Part shown: in pieces, positions 19,201 to 27,319 of the stretch
How the letters are laid out: each line of letters begins with the position of its first letter
How positions within the stretch are numbered: position 1 is the stretch's first letter
DNA from: Acetobacteraceae bacterium
Lineage (GTDB): Bacteria > Pseudomonadota > Alphaproteobacteria > Acetobacterales > Acetobacteraceae
Direction of reading: 5' to 3'
Length of the DNA stretch: 50,059 nt
Assembly (NCBI GenBank): GCA_019750465.1
Contig: JAIEOP010000348.1
Coordinates: 1-50,059, forward strand
Notes under the pieces: model-generated
What the model saw: only the letters and a program-made list of their open reading frames with translations
Database searches by the model: none
What the model was told of the DNA's origin: nothing
Translations under genes and position numbers: made by a program

Positions 19201-20307
19201 ATGATGCGCCTCGGCCTGTTCATGATGCCGCTGCACCCGCCCGAGCGGCCCATGCACGAGACCCTGGCGGAGGATACCGAGAAGTCCCTGCTCGCCGACC
19301 GGCTCGGCTTCCACGAGCTCTGGGTGGGCGAGCATTTCTCCGCCTCCTCAGAGCCCATCGCCGCGCCGCTGATGTTCATGGCCGCGCTGGCGCCCCGCAC
19401 GAACCTGACCTTCGCCACCGGCGTGATCAACCTGCCGAACCACCACCCGGCCATGGTCGCGGCCGAGGTCGCGCAGTTCGACCACATGACCGGCGGCCGC
19501 TTCATCATGGGCATCGGCCCGGGCGGCCTGGCCTCGGACTGGGAGCTGTTCGGCAACACCGATGCGAAGCTGCGCGGCGCCCGCATGCTGGAGGCGGTGG
19601 ACCAGATCCTGGCGATCTGGACTGGCGATCCGCCCTACGACATCGCCGGGCCCACCTGGTCCTCGCGCATCACCCAGGCAGTGATCCCGGAATTCGGCGT
19701 CGGCAGCATGCCCAAGCCCCACCAGCGGCCGCACCCGCCGATCGCCGTCACCGCCCGCAGCGTGGACAGCTTCGGCGTGCGGGCCGCTGCGGCGCGGGGC
19801 TGGGGCGTGGTTTCGGCGAATTTCGTGGCCGAGCGGGTGGTGGAGGGACACTGGCGCACCCTCGGCGCGGCGCTGGCGGCGAACGGCAGGGCGGCCAGCG
19901 GCGCCGATTGGCGCGTCGCCCGCAACCTCTGCATCGCCGCGACGGATGCCGAGGCGCGCGACCGCGTCTTCGACCCGGCCGGCGCCAACCGGTACTACTT
20001 CCACTACCTGTCCTCCCTCGCGCGCCGCGCCGGCCTGCTGGAGACGCTGAAGCCCAGCGCCGACACGCCGGATGCGGCGGTGACGCTGGAGGCGATCATC
20101 GACGACTGCGTCATCTGCGGCTCACCGCGCACCGTGCTCGATCGGCTGATTGCCTTCCGCGACCGGGTCGGGCCCTTCGGCCACCTGCTGATGGCCGGGC
20201 TCGACTGGTCTGGCCCCAACGCGGCCTGGGAGGGGGAGACGATGCGCCGCCTGGCCGAGGCGGTGATGCCGCGGCTGCGCCAGCACGTGGCAGCGACGCC
20301 GGCGTGA
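19201..20307 (+). CDS. Luciferase-like (LLM class) flavin-dependent oxidoreductase
   Basis: A 368-residue luciferase-fold protein: RLGFHELWVGEHFSASSEP, TNLTFATGVINLPNHHPAMVA and FDHMTGGRFIMGIGPGGL show the FMN-barrel pattern, and a C-terminal CVICGSPRTVLDRLIAFRD motif is common in the LLM group. A GGAGGACA stretch before ATG 19201 is a good ribosome-binding site. It is the third such gene in 11 kb and the only one paired with a molybdoenzyme. A monooxygenase acting on a sulfur or nitrogen compound whose oxide is then reduced by the BisC-like partner is one reading, but nothing in the sequence fixes it. Confidence 0.88.
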   Translation: MMRLGLFMMPLHPPERPMHETLAEDTEKSLLADRLGFHELWVGEHFSASSEPIAAPLMFMAALAPRTNLTFATGVINLPNHHPAMVAAEVAQFDHMTGGRFIMGIGPGGLASDWELFGNTDAKLRGARMLEAVDQILAIWTGDPPYDIAGPTWSSRITQAVIPEFGVGSMPKPHQRPHPPIAVTARSVDSFGVRAAAARGWGVVSANFVAERVVEGHWRTLGAALAANGRAASGADWRVARNLCIAATDAEARDRVFDPAGANRYYFHYLSSLARRAGLLETLKPSADTPDAAVTLEAIIDDCVICGSPRTVLDRLIAFRDRVGPFGHLLMAGLDWSGPNAAWEGETMRRLAEAVMPRLRQHVAATPA

Positions 20308-20532
20308 CGCGGCCCGGACGTCCGTTCGGCCCCGATGCGGGTCTTGCCATCGCGGGGGGATTCGGCCGACGCTTGCGTATCGAGCGTCGGGGCCGAACCG
20401 CTGCGGCGGTGCCGGGCTGCAAGGGGGATGGCGCCAGGACGCGCGGGATGGGATAGGCTTCCACAGGTCCAAGAGCGGCCGCCCACTTCTACCGGGGCAG
20501 GCCGGGCAACAGGAACGGCGACGGAAACGGAC
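20308..20532 (+). promoter_or_regulatory. Structured leader or terminator region before the molybdenum hydroxylase operon
   Basis: This 225-base gap holds three complementary segments. Arm A (20324-20335) is perfectly complementary over 12 bases to arm C (20387-20398). Arm B (20361-20373) can instead pair with 20383-20397, as 6 plus 7 base pairs with a two-base bulge and a nine-base loop. The two pairings exclude each other. A TAGGCT hexamer at 20454-20459, a candidate -10 without a convincing -35, lies further down. The structure could terminate read-through from the luciferase-like gene or regulate it. Confidence 0.45.
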
Positions 20533-21420
20533 ATGAGCGACATTCGATACGTGGCAGCGGAGAGCCTCGACGAGGCGGTGAAGGCGATGCTGGCCGCCGG
20601 GGGGCAGGGCAAGATCCTGGCGGGCGGCACCGATCTGCTCGTGCAGATGCGCTCGGGCGCGCAGAACCCGGGCACCATCGTCGATGTGAAGAAGATCGAC
20701 GAGGTGATGCAGATCGTGGAGCTGCCGGATGGCGGCTTCCGCATCGGCGCCGCGGTTTCCGGCGCCGTGATCGGGGAGCACAGGAAGCTTGCCGCTGCCT
20801 GGCCTGGCGTGGTCGAGGCGGTCAACCTGATCGGGTCCAAGCAGGTGCAGGGCCGCGCCTCGGCCGGCGGCAACCTGTGCAACTCCTCCCCGGCGGCGGA
20901 CAGCGTGCCGGCGCTGGTGGCCGCGGGCGCCAAGGTTGTCATCCAGGGCCCGAATGGCCGCCGCGAGGTGCCGGTGGAGGCCTTCCCGACCGGCCCCGGC
21001 CGCAACTGCCTGGCCCCCGGCGAACTCGTCGTCAGCCTGACCCTGCCGCCCCGGCCGCCGGGCTCGGGCGACGCCTACCTGCGCCTCATCCCGCGCACCG
21101 AGATGGACATCGCCGTGGTTGGCGTCGGCGTCAGCCTGACGCTGAAGGACGGCGTCTGCACCGCGGCCCGCGTCGGCCTCGGCGCCGTGGCGCCGACCGT
21201 GCTGCTGGTCGAGGACGCGGCGAAGGCGCTGATCGGCTCGAAGCTCGACGACGCCGCACTGGAGAAGGCGGCCGCCGCCTGCAGCGCCGCCTGCAAGCCG
21301 ATCAACGACAAGCGCGGCACCATCGCCTACCGCACCAAGATCGCCGGCGTCCTGCTGAAGCGGGCCACTGCCATCGCCGCCAGGCGCGCCACATCGAATG
21401 TCCCCGGGGGGATGCACTGA
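20533..21420 (+). CDS. Molybdenum hydroxylase FAD-binding (medium) subunit, CoxM-like
   Basis: A 295-residue FAD subunit of the xanthine/CO dehydrogenase family. AGGTDLLVQMRSG (FAD pyrophosphate loop) and ASAGGNLCNSSPAADS (second FAD loop) are in the right order, followed by ALVAAGAKVVI and RTEMDIAVVGVG. It passes electrons from the molybdenum and 2Fe-2S subunits to an acceptor. ATG 20533 gives the family's usual N-terminus. One base separates its stop from the small-subunit start, and the M-S-L order is that of carbon-monoxide-dehydrogenase-like operons. Confidence 0.93.
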   Translation: MSDIRYVAAESLDEAVKAMLAAGGQGKILAGGTDLLVQMRSGAQNPGTIVDVKKIDEVMQIVELPDGGFRIGAAVSGAVIGEHRKLAAAWPGVVEAVNLIGSKQVQGRASAGGNLCNSSPAADSVPALVAAGAKVVIQGPNGRREVPVEAFPTGPGRNCLAPGELVVSLTLPPRPPGSGDAYLRLIPRTEMDIAVVGVGVSLTLKDGVCTAARVGLGAVAPTVLLVEDAAKALIGSKLDDAALEKAAAACSAACKPINDKRGTIAYRTKIAGVLLKRATAIAARRATSNVPGGMH

Positions 21421-21421
21421 C

Positions 21422-21907
21422 ATGGCCAAGTTTCACGTCACCACCACCGTCAACGGCGAGGAGGTCGAGTTCCTCTGCGACGCCCAGGACAGCATGCTGG
21501 ACGTGCTGCGCGGGCCGCTCGGCCTGACCGGCAGCAAGGAAGGCTGCGGCTCGGGCGACTGCGGCGCCTGCTCCATCACCGTCGACGGACGCCTGGTCTG
21601 CTCCTGCCTCATGCTCGCCGCCGAGGCCCAGGGCCACAGCATCGGCACCATCGAGGGCATGGCGCAGGGCGACAGGCTGCACCCGCTGCAGGAGAAATTC
21701 ATCGAGCTGGCCGCGCTGCAGTGCGGCATCTGCACGCCGGGCTTCCTGGTGGCGGCGAAGGCGCTGCTCGACAGGAACACCAACCCGACCGAGACGGAGG
21801 TGCGGTACTGGCTGGCCGGCAACCTCTGCCGCTGCACGGGCTACGACAAGATCATCCGCGCGGTGATGGACGTCGCCGCGGACATGCGGAAGGGAGTCGC
21901 GGCATGA
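21422..21907 (+). CDS. Molybdenum hydroxylase 2Fe-2S (small) subunit, CoxS-like
   Basis: A 161-residue iron-sulfur subunit. The plant-ferredoxin-type cluster is formed by C42, C47 and C50 (GCGSGDCGAC) and C62. The second all-helical cluster domain has C101, C104, C136 and C138 (QCGICTPGFL and NLCRCTGYDKI). All eight expected cysteines are present. I use ATG 21422 because the family starts two or three residues before the first beta strand (FHVTTTVNGEEVEF). An in-frame upstream ATG at 21398 lies inside the preceding gene. The stop overlaps the large-subunit ATG by four bases. Confidence 0.95.
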   Translation: MAKFHVTTTVNGEEVEFLCDAQDSMLDVLRGPLGLTGSKEGCGSGDCGACSITVDGRLVCSCLMLAAEAQGHSIGTIEGMAQGDRLHPLQEKFIELAALQCGICTPGFLVAAKALLDRNTNPTETEVRYWLAGNLCRCTGYDKIIRAVMDVAADMRKGVAA

Positions 21908-24183
21908 CGGGACAAGTGTACAAGTGGATCGGCACCCGGCCGAACCGGCCGGACGGCGCCGACAAGGTCACCGGGCGGGCGCGCTTCGGCGCCGACTTCA
22001 ACATGCCGGGCCAGCTCGTCGGCCGGGTGCTGCGCAGCCCGCATCCGCATGCGCGCATCGTGTCGATCGACATCGGCGCGGCGGCGGCGCTGCCTGGGGT
22101 GAAGGCCGTGGTGACCGCGGCCGACTTCCCGGAGCAGGAGAACATCGTCGTTCCCGCCGGCGAGATGCAGGTGAACCTGCGCGACGTCACGCGCAACATC
22201 ATGGCGCGCGAGAAGGTGCTGTATGAAGGGCACCCCGTCGCCGCCGTCGCCGCCACCACCGATGCGGTCGCCAAGCAGGCCGTCGCGCTGATCAAGGTGG
22301 TGTACGAGGAGCTGCCGCACGTCATCGACGTGGCGGCGGCGATGCAGGACGGCGCACCGATCCTGCACGACCACATCCGCACCGAGGGCGTGCAGCCCGC
22401 GCCGACGAAGGCATCCAACATCGCCAAGCGGGTGGAGAACCTGAAGGGCGACGTGGCCAGGGGCTTCGCCGAGGCCGAGGTGATCATCGAGCGCAGCTAC
22501 ACCACCCAGCCCGTGCACCAGGCCTACATCGAGCCGCATGCCTGCCTCGCCAGCGCGGCCGAGGACGGCCAGGTGCAGGTCTGGACGACCACGCAGGGCC
22601 ACTTCCAGGTGCGCGGCTTCTGCTCGCGCCTGCTCAACATCGAGACCTCGCAGATCCGCGTGACGCCCTCCGAGATCGGCGGCGGCTTCGGCGGCAAGAC
22701 CGTCGTCTACCTGGAGCCGGTCGCGGTCCGCCTCTCGCAGAAGACCGGCAAGCCGGTGAAGATGGTGATGACGCGCGAGGAGGTGTTCCGCGCCTCCGGC
22801 CCAGCGCCCGGCGGCACCGTGAAGGTGAAGCTCGGCGCGAAGCGGGATGGCCGCATCGTCGCCGCCGACATCACCATCGCGCTGCAGGCCGGCGCCTTCC
22901 CGGGCTCGCCGATCGGGCCGGCCTGCTGGTGCAGCATGGCCTGCTACGACGTGGACAACATCCGCGTCGTCGGCTTCGACGTGGTGAGCAACCGGCCCAA
23001 GGTCGCCGCCTACCGGGCGCCCGGCGCGCCGATCTCGGCCTTCGGCGTGGAATCCACGATCGACATGCTGGCCCAGGAATTGGGCATGGACCCGATCGAG
23101 CTGCGCCTGAAGAACGCGGCGCAGAAGGGCACCAAAACCCATTACGGCCCTACCTTCGACCGTATCGGCTTCATCGAGACGCTGGAGGCGGCAAGGAACT
23201 CCGCGCACTGGAAGTCGCCGGTGAAGCCCGGCTACGCACGCGGACTGGCAGCCGGCTTCTGGTTCAACGTCGGCGCCGACAGCTCGGCGGCGGCGCATGT
23301 CGCCGAGGACGGCACCGTCACCGTCATCTCCGGCAATCCGGACATCGGCGGCAGCCGCGCCTCGCTGGCGCTGATGGCCGCCGAGGAACTGGGCGTGGAC
23401 TACGACAAGGTGCGCGCCATCATCGCCGACACCTCCTCGGTCGGCTTCAACTTCGTCACCGGCGGCAGCCGCGTGACCTTCGCGACCGGCCTCGCGGTGG
23501 TGAACGCGACGAAGGACGCCATCCGCGAGCTGAAGGTGCGGGCGGCGAAGATCTGGGGCGTCGATCCCGAGGGCGTGGTCTGGGAGGGCGGCCAGGCCCG
23601 CCCGGCCGGCCACAACGTGGGCGAGTTCGAGCCGCTGAGCCTGGCCGAGATCGCGGCGCAGGCCGGCAAGACCGGCGGCCCCATCAACGGCCACGCGCAG
23701 CTCAACGCGCAGGGTGCGGGCCCCGGCTTCGGCGTGCACATCGCCGACGTGAAGGTGGACCCCGACACCGGCGGCGTCACCATCGGCCGCTACACGGCGG
23801 TGCAGGATGTCGGCACCGCCATCCACCCGGGCTACGTGGAAGGCCAGTTGCAGGGCGGCGCCGTGCAGGGCATCGGCTGGGCGCTGAACGAGGAGTACAT
23901 CTACAACGCGCGCGGCCGGCTGGATAACCCGGGCTTCCTCGACTACCGGATCCCGGTGGCCTCCGACCTGCCGATGATCGAGACCGTGCTGGTCGAGGTG
24001 CCGAACCCGCACCACCCCTACGGCGTGCGCGGCGTCGGCGAGGTGCCGATCGTGCCGCCGCTGGCCACCATCGCCAACGCCGTGGCGCGCGCCACCGGCG
24101 TGCGCATGACCGACCTGCCGATCTCGCCGCCGCGGCTCTCGGCGGCGCTGGATGCAGCGATGCCGCGGCTGGCGGCCGAGTAG
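21904..24183 (+). CDS. Xanthine/CO-dehydrogenase-type molybdopterin-binding (large) subunit
   Basis: A 759-residue subunit. It begins with the GTRPNRPDGADKVTGRARFG start of the aldehyde-oxidase fold. GGGFGGKT contacts the pterin, QGGAVQGIGWALNEE is the late cofactor segment, and the catalytic Glu sits in GVGEVPIVPP (E713). The active-site loop reads AAYRAPGAPISAFG. Form I CO dehydrogenase carries a Cys in VAYRCSFR and form II has AYRGAGR, so neither signature is present. The enzyme therefore should not be called CO dehydrogenase. It probably hydroxylates a heterocycle, aldehyde or similar substrate in the cytoplasm. Confidence 0.93.
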   Translation: MTGQVYKWIGTRPNRPDGADKVTGRARFGADFNMPGQLVGRVLRSPHPHARIVSIDIGAAAALPGVKAVVTAADFPEQENIVVPAGEMQVNLRDVTRNIMAREKVLYEGHPVAAVAATTDAVAKQAVALIKVVYEELPHVIDVAAAMQDGAPILHDHIRTEGVQPAPTKASNIAKRVENLKGDVARGFAEAEVIIERSYTTQPVHQAYIEPHACLASAAEDGQVQVWTTTQGHFQVRGFCSRLLNIETSQIRVTPSEIGGGFGGKTVVYLEPVAVRLSQKTGKPVKMVMTREEVFRASGPAPGGTVKVKLGAKRDGRIVAADITIALQAGAFPGSPIGPACWCSMACYDVDNIRVVGFDVVSNRPKVAAYRAPGAPISAFGVESTIDMLAQELGMDPIELRLKNAAQKGTKTHYGPTFDRIGFIETLEAARNSAHWKSPVKPGYARGLAAGFWFNVGADSSAAAHVAEDGTVTVISGNPDIGGSRASLALMAAEELGVDYDKVRAIIADTSSVGFNFVTGGSRVTFATGLAVVNATKDAIRELKVRAAKIWGVDPEGVVWEGGQARPAGHNVGEFEPLSLAEIAAQAGKTGGPINGHAQLNAQGAGPGFGVHIADVKVDPDTGGVTIGRYTAVQDVGTAIHPGYVEGQLQGGAVQGIGWALNEEYIYNARGRLDNPGFLDYRIPVASDLPMIETVLVEVPNPHHPYGVRGVGEVPIVPPLATIANAVARATGVRMTDLPISPPRLSAALDAAMPRLAAE

Positions 24184-24192
24184 AAGTCCGCC

Positions 24193-24219
24193 GCGCCGGG
24201 GGAGCAGCCCCCCCGGCGC
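24193..24219. terminator. Bidirectional hairpin between coxL-like and otsA
   Basis: GCGCCGGGGG (24193-24202) and CCCCCGGCGC (24210-24219) form a ten-base-pair stem with a seven-base loop between two convergent genes. It has no T-run, but the position and stability suggest a shared terminator. Confidence 0.5.
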
Positions 24220-25541
24220 TACGCCGAGAGGCGGGCGAGGAAGGCCTGTGCCCAGTTCCCGCCTGCCGGCTTCGCCACCGCGTTGAAATCCGCCTGCCAC
24301 CGCTCGATGCGCTCCTCGAGCGGCATGGTCAGCGCGGCGTGCAGGGCATCCGTGATGTCCTGCGGGTCATGCGGGTTCACCTGCAGCGCGCCGTGCAGCT
24401 CCGCGGCGGCGCCGGCGAAGCGCGACAGCACCAGCACGCCCGGATCCTCGGGGTCCTGCGCCGCGACATACTCCTTCGCCACCAGGTTCATCCCGTCGCG
24501 CAGCGGCGTCACCAGGCCGATCCGCGCATGCCGCAGGAATCCGGCGATCTGCTTGCGCGGCAGCGGTCGGGTCAGCCAGCGCAGCGGCATCCAGTCATAC
24601 TCCGCATGCTCGCCGTTGATCCGCCCCGACAGCTCGTCCAGCTCGCGCCGCAGCATCCGGTACTGCACGCCATCGCCGCGGGAGATCGGCGCGACCTGCA
24701 GCAGGGTCACCTTGCCGCGGTGCTGCGGAAACCGCCGCAGCAGCGCGGCAAAGCCGCGGAACCGGTGCGGCAGGCCCTTGCTGTAGTCCAGCCGGTCGAT
24801 GCCGAGGATCAGGGACCGCTCGCCGAGGCTGGCGCGCAGGCGCGCCACGTCCGGCTTTTCGTCGGCGACGGCCGCGGCGCGCGCGAATTCGGTGGCGTTG
24901 ATGCCCACCGGGAAACAGCCGATGGCGGTGGCGAGGCCGAGCTCCGCCAGGGCGGAGGTGAGGTGCGCCACGTCCTGCTCGGTCTGCAGGCCGACGAGAT
25001 CCGGCGCGGCCAGATCCTGCAGCACCGCGTCCCGCCGCGGAAGCGCCGCGAACAGCGCGGCCGGCGGGAAGGGCACATGCAGGAAGAAGCCGATCCGCTG
25101 CGTGCAGCCGGCCTCGCGCAGCATGCGCGTCAGCGGGATCAGGTGGTAGTCGTGCACCCACACCAGGTCGTCGGTCCGCAGCAGCGGCACCAGCGCTTCG
25201 GCGAAGCGCGCATTGACGGCGCGCCAGGCCTCCTCCTCCTCGCGGCGGAACTCGAAGATGCCGCTTCGGTAGTGCAGCAGCGGCCAGAGCGTGCCGTTGC
25301 TGTAGCCGGTGTAGTAGAGCTTCTCCTCGGCCGGCGTCAGGTCCATGGTGACGAAGCAGCGTTCGCCCACCTGCACGAAGGTAGGCCGCCCGGGCGTCTC
25401 CGCACATTGGCCGGACCACCCGAACCACATCACCTCCCGTCGCCCAAGCGCTTCGCGCAATGCCACGGCCAGGCCGCCCGCCTGTGCCCCCCGCGCGCGC
25501 GGCGGCGGCACGCGGTTGGAGACGATCACCAGGCGCGCCAA
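24219..25541 (-). CDS. otsA: Trehalose-6-phosphate synthase
   Basis: A 440-residue GT20 enzyme. VSNRVPPPRARG at the N-terminus, WVHDYHLIPL (128-137), PVGINATEF, GIDRLDYSKG (247-256, with the Arg and Lys that bind UDP-glucose phosphates) and PLRDGMNLVAKEYV are the diagnostic segments. It transfers glucose from UDP-glucose to glucose 6-phosphate to make trehalose 6-phosphate in the cytoplasm. It is the last gene of the leftward otsB-GH15-otsA operon, and its start overlaps the end of the GH15 gene by 16 bases. The size is slightly shorter than the E. coli enzyme, without missing motifs. Confidence 0.96.
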   Translation of the reverse strand: MARLVIVSNRVPPPRARGAQAGGLAVALREALGRREVMWFGWSGQCAETPGRPTFVQVGERCFVTMDLTPAEEKLYYTGYSNGTLWPLLHYRSGIFEFRREEEEAWRAVNARFAEALVPLLRTDDLVWVHDYHLIPLTRMLREAGCTQRIGFFLHVPFPPAALFAALPRRDAVLQDLAAPDLVGLQTEQDVAHLTSALAELGLATAIGCFPVGINATEFARAAAVADEKPDVARLRASLGERSLILGIDRLDYSKGLPHRFRGFAALLRRFPQHRGKVTLLQVAPISRGDGVQYRMLRRELDELSGRINGEHAEYDWMPLRWLTRPLPRKQIAGFLRHARIGLVTPLRDGMNLVAKEYVAAQDPEDPGVLVLSRFAGAAAELHGALQVNPHDPQDITDALHAALTMPLEERIERWQADFNAVAKPAGGNWAQAFLARLSA

Positions 25542-27319
25542 AACCCTTCCTCCCAGCTCTGCGACAGGCGCATCGCGGACAGGATCAGCCCGACCTGCGA
25601 GTAGGTCTGCGGAAAATTGCCCCAGAGCTGACCGTTGCGCGGATCGACATCCTCGGACAGCAGGCCGACATGGTTGCGCAGCGTCAGGATGCGCTCGAAC
25701 AGCACACGCGCTTCCTCCTTCCGGCCGATCTCGTGCAACGCATCAACCAGCCAGAAGGAGCAGACGAGGAAGGCGGTGTCGGGCAGGCCGAAATCATCGG
25801 GCATGCCGTAGCGCAGCAGCAGCCCGCCGCGGTCGAGGTTGCGCCGGATCGCCTCGACGGTCGCGGCGAAGCGCGGATCGGAGGGCGCCACGAGGCCGAT
25901 CTCCGGCAGCAGCAGCAGCGCCGCGTCCATGCCATCGCCGCCAAGGCTCTCGGTGAAGCTGCCGACCTTCTCGTTCCAGGCGCCTTCGAGGATGGTGGCG
26001 CGCAACCGGTTCGCGCGGATGCGCCAGCCCGCCGCCTCTTCGGCGAGGCCGAGCCCCTTGGCTATTCGGCCCAGCCGATCGAGCGCCGCCCAGCACATGG
26101 CAGCGGAGAAGGTGTGCACCCGCGTGCGGCCGCGATACTCCCAGATGCCCGCATCCGGCGTCAGGGCCGCCGCTTCCGCCGCGGCGCCCAACGGCTCGAG
26201 ACGCCGGTACAGCGCCTCGTCGCCGGGGTAGGGCAGCCGCCGGTCGAAGAACATCATGGCGGCGGCCATCACCACGGATCCCCAGGCGTCATGCTGCGCC
26301 TGCTCGGCCGCGGCATTGCCGATGCGCACCGGGCCATGGCCCAGGAAGCCCGCCAGCGCCGGCGCGGCACGTTCGCCGATCGGTGCATTCGGCACCAGCG
26401 GATAGACTGGCCGCGGGAGGGCGCCGTCCTCGGGCAGTGCCGCGGTCAGGTAGCGGATGAAATTCTCCATGGTGCGCGTCGCGCCAAGGCGGTTCAGCGC
26501 CTGCACCGTGAAGAAGGCATCGCGCAGCCAGCAGAACCGGTAGTCCCAGTTGCGCGCCGTGCCCGGCGCCTCGGGCACGGAGGTGGTCAGCGCCGCGACG
26601 ATGCCGCCGGTGTCCTCATGCGCGCAGAGCTTCAGCGTGATAGCGGCGCGGATCACCGCATCCTGCCACTCGAAGGGCACCGCCAGCAGCCGCACCCATT
26701 CCTGCCAGTACGCGGTGGTCTCGTCCTCCAGTTCGCGGGCCAGGCGGGCCGGCGCTTCCTGCACTGTCTCGTCCGGACCGAGGATCATCGCCAGTGGCCG
26801 GTCCAGGGCGAATTCCGTTTCCTCGGCGATGAAGCCGAGCGGCGCATCGGTGGTCAGCCGCAGCGAATCCTGGGTGCCGACATAGCGCAGATGGTTGCTG
26901 CCGGCACGCCGCGCCGGCGCCTCGGCTCCCCAGTCGAAACGGGGCCGCATGCGGATGCGGATGCGCGGGTTGCCAGTGATCGGCTCGATGCGGCGTACCA
27001 GCAGGGGTGGACGGAACATGCGGTTGAAGCGTGGATGCCGCGGCACCGTGTCGATGATGCGCAGCGCGCGTCCGCCGGCATCGGTCAGCACCGTCTCGAC
27101 CACCGCGGTGTTGCGGCGATAGGTCTGCTGCGTACCGGCGAGGTTGGCGACGGGCACATCGAAGAAGCCGTGCTCGGGCGAGGCGCCATCGAGGAGCGCG
27201 CAGAACACCGGGTCGCCGTCCAGGCGCGGCCAGCACAGCCAGTTGATCCTGCCGCGCGGATCGATCAGTGCCGCGAGCGTCCCGTTCCCGGCGATGGCGA
27301 GATCGAGCGGTTGCGTCAT
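25526..27319 (-). CDS. Glycoside hydrolase family 15 protein (glucoamylase/trehalase-like)
   Basis: A 597-residue protein. An N-terminal trehalase-like domain (IAGNGTLAALIDPRGRINWLCW) precedes an (alpha/alpha)6 barrel with RNWDYRFCWLRDAFF (256-270). The probable general acid is in IWEYRGRTRVHTF (E394) and the base in LLSEDVDPRNGQLWGNFPQTYS (E556), matching GH15. It has no signal peptide, so it acts in the cytoplasm on an alpha-glucoside such as trehalose or a malto-oligosaccharide. Its ATG overlaps the otsB stop (ATGA) and its end overlaps otsA. A degrading enzyme inside a trehalose-synthesis operon could set the trehalose level; that is inference. Confidence 0.9.
   Translation of the reverse strand: MTQPLDLAIAGNGTLAALIDPRGRINWLCWPRLDGDPVFCALLDGASPEHGFFDVPVANLAGTQQTYRRNTAVVETVLTDAGGRALRIIDTVPRHPRFNRMFRPPLLVRRIEPITGNPRIRIRMRPRFDWGAEAPARRAGSNHLRYVGTQDSLRLTTDAPLGFIAEETEFALDRPLAMILGPDETVQEAPARLARELEDETTAYWQEWVRLLAVPFEWQDAVIRAAITLKLCAHEDTGGIVAALTTSVPEAPGTARNWDYRFCWLRDAFFTVQALNRLGATRTMENFIRYLTAALPEDGALPRPVYPLVPNAPIGERAAPALAGFLGHGPVRIGNAAAEQAQHDAWGSVVMAAAMMFFDRRLPYPGDEALYRRLEPLGAAAEAAALTPDAGIWEYRGRTRVHTFSAAMCWAALDRLGRIAKGLGLAEEAAGWRIRANRLRATILEGAWNEKVGSFTESLGGDGMDAALLLLPEIGLVAPSDPRFAATVEAIRRNLDRGGLLLRYGMPDDFGLPDTAFLVCSFWLVDALHEIGRKEEARVLFERILTLRNHVGLLSEDVDPRNGQLWGNFPQTYSQVGLILSAMRLSQSWEEGFWRAW

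Noticed and set aside
20533-24183. Carbon monoxide dehydrogenase operon
   Set aside because: The M-S-L order fits, but the active-site loop lacks the Cys-containing form I signature and the form II signature, and no other cox genes follow.
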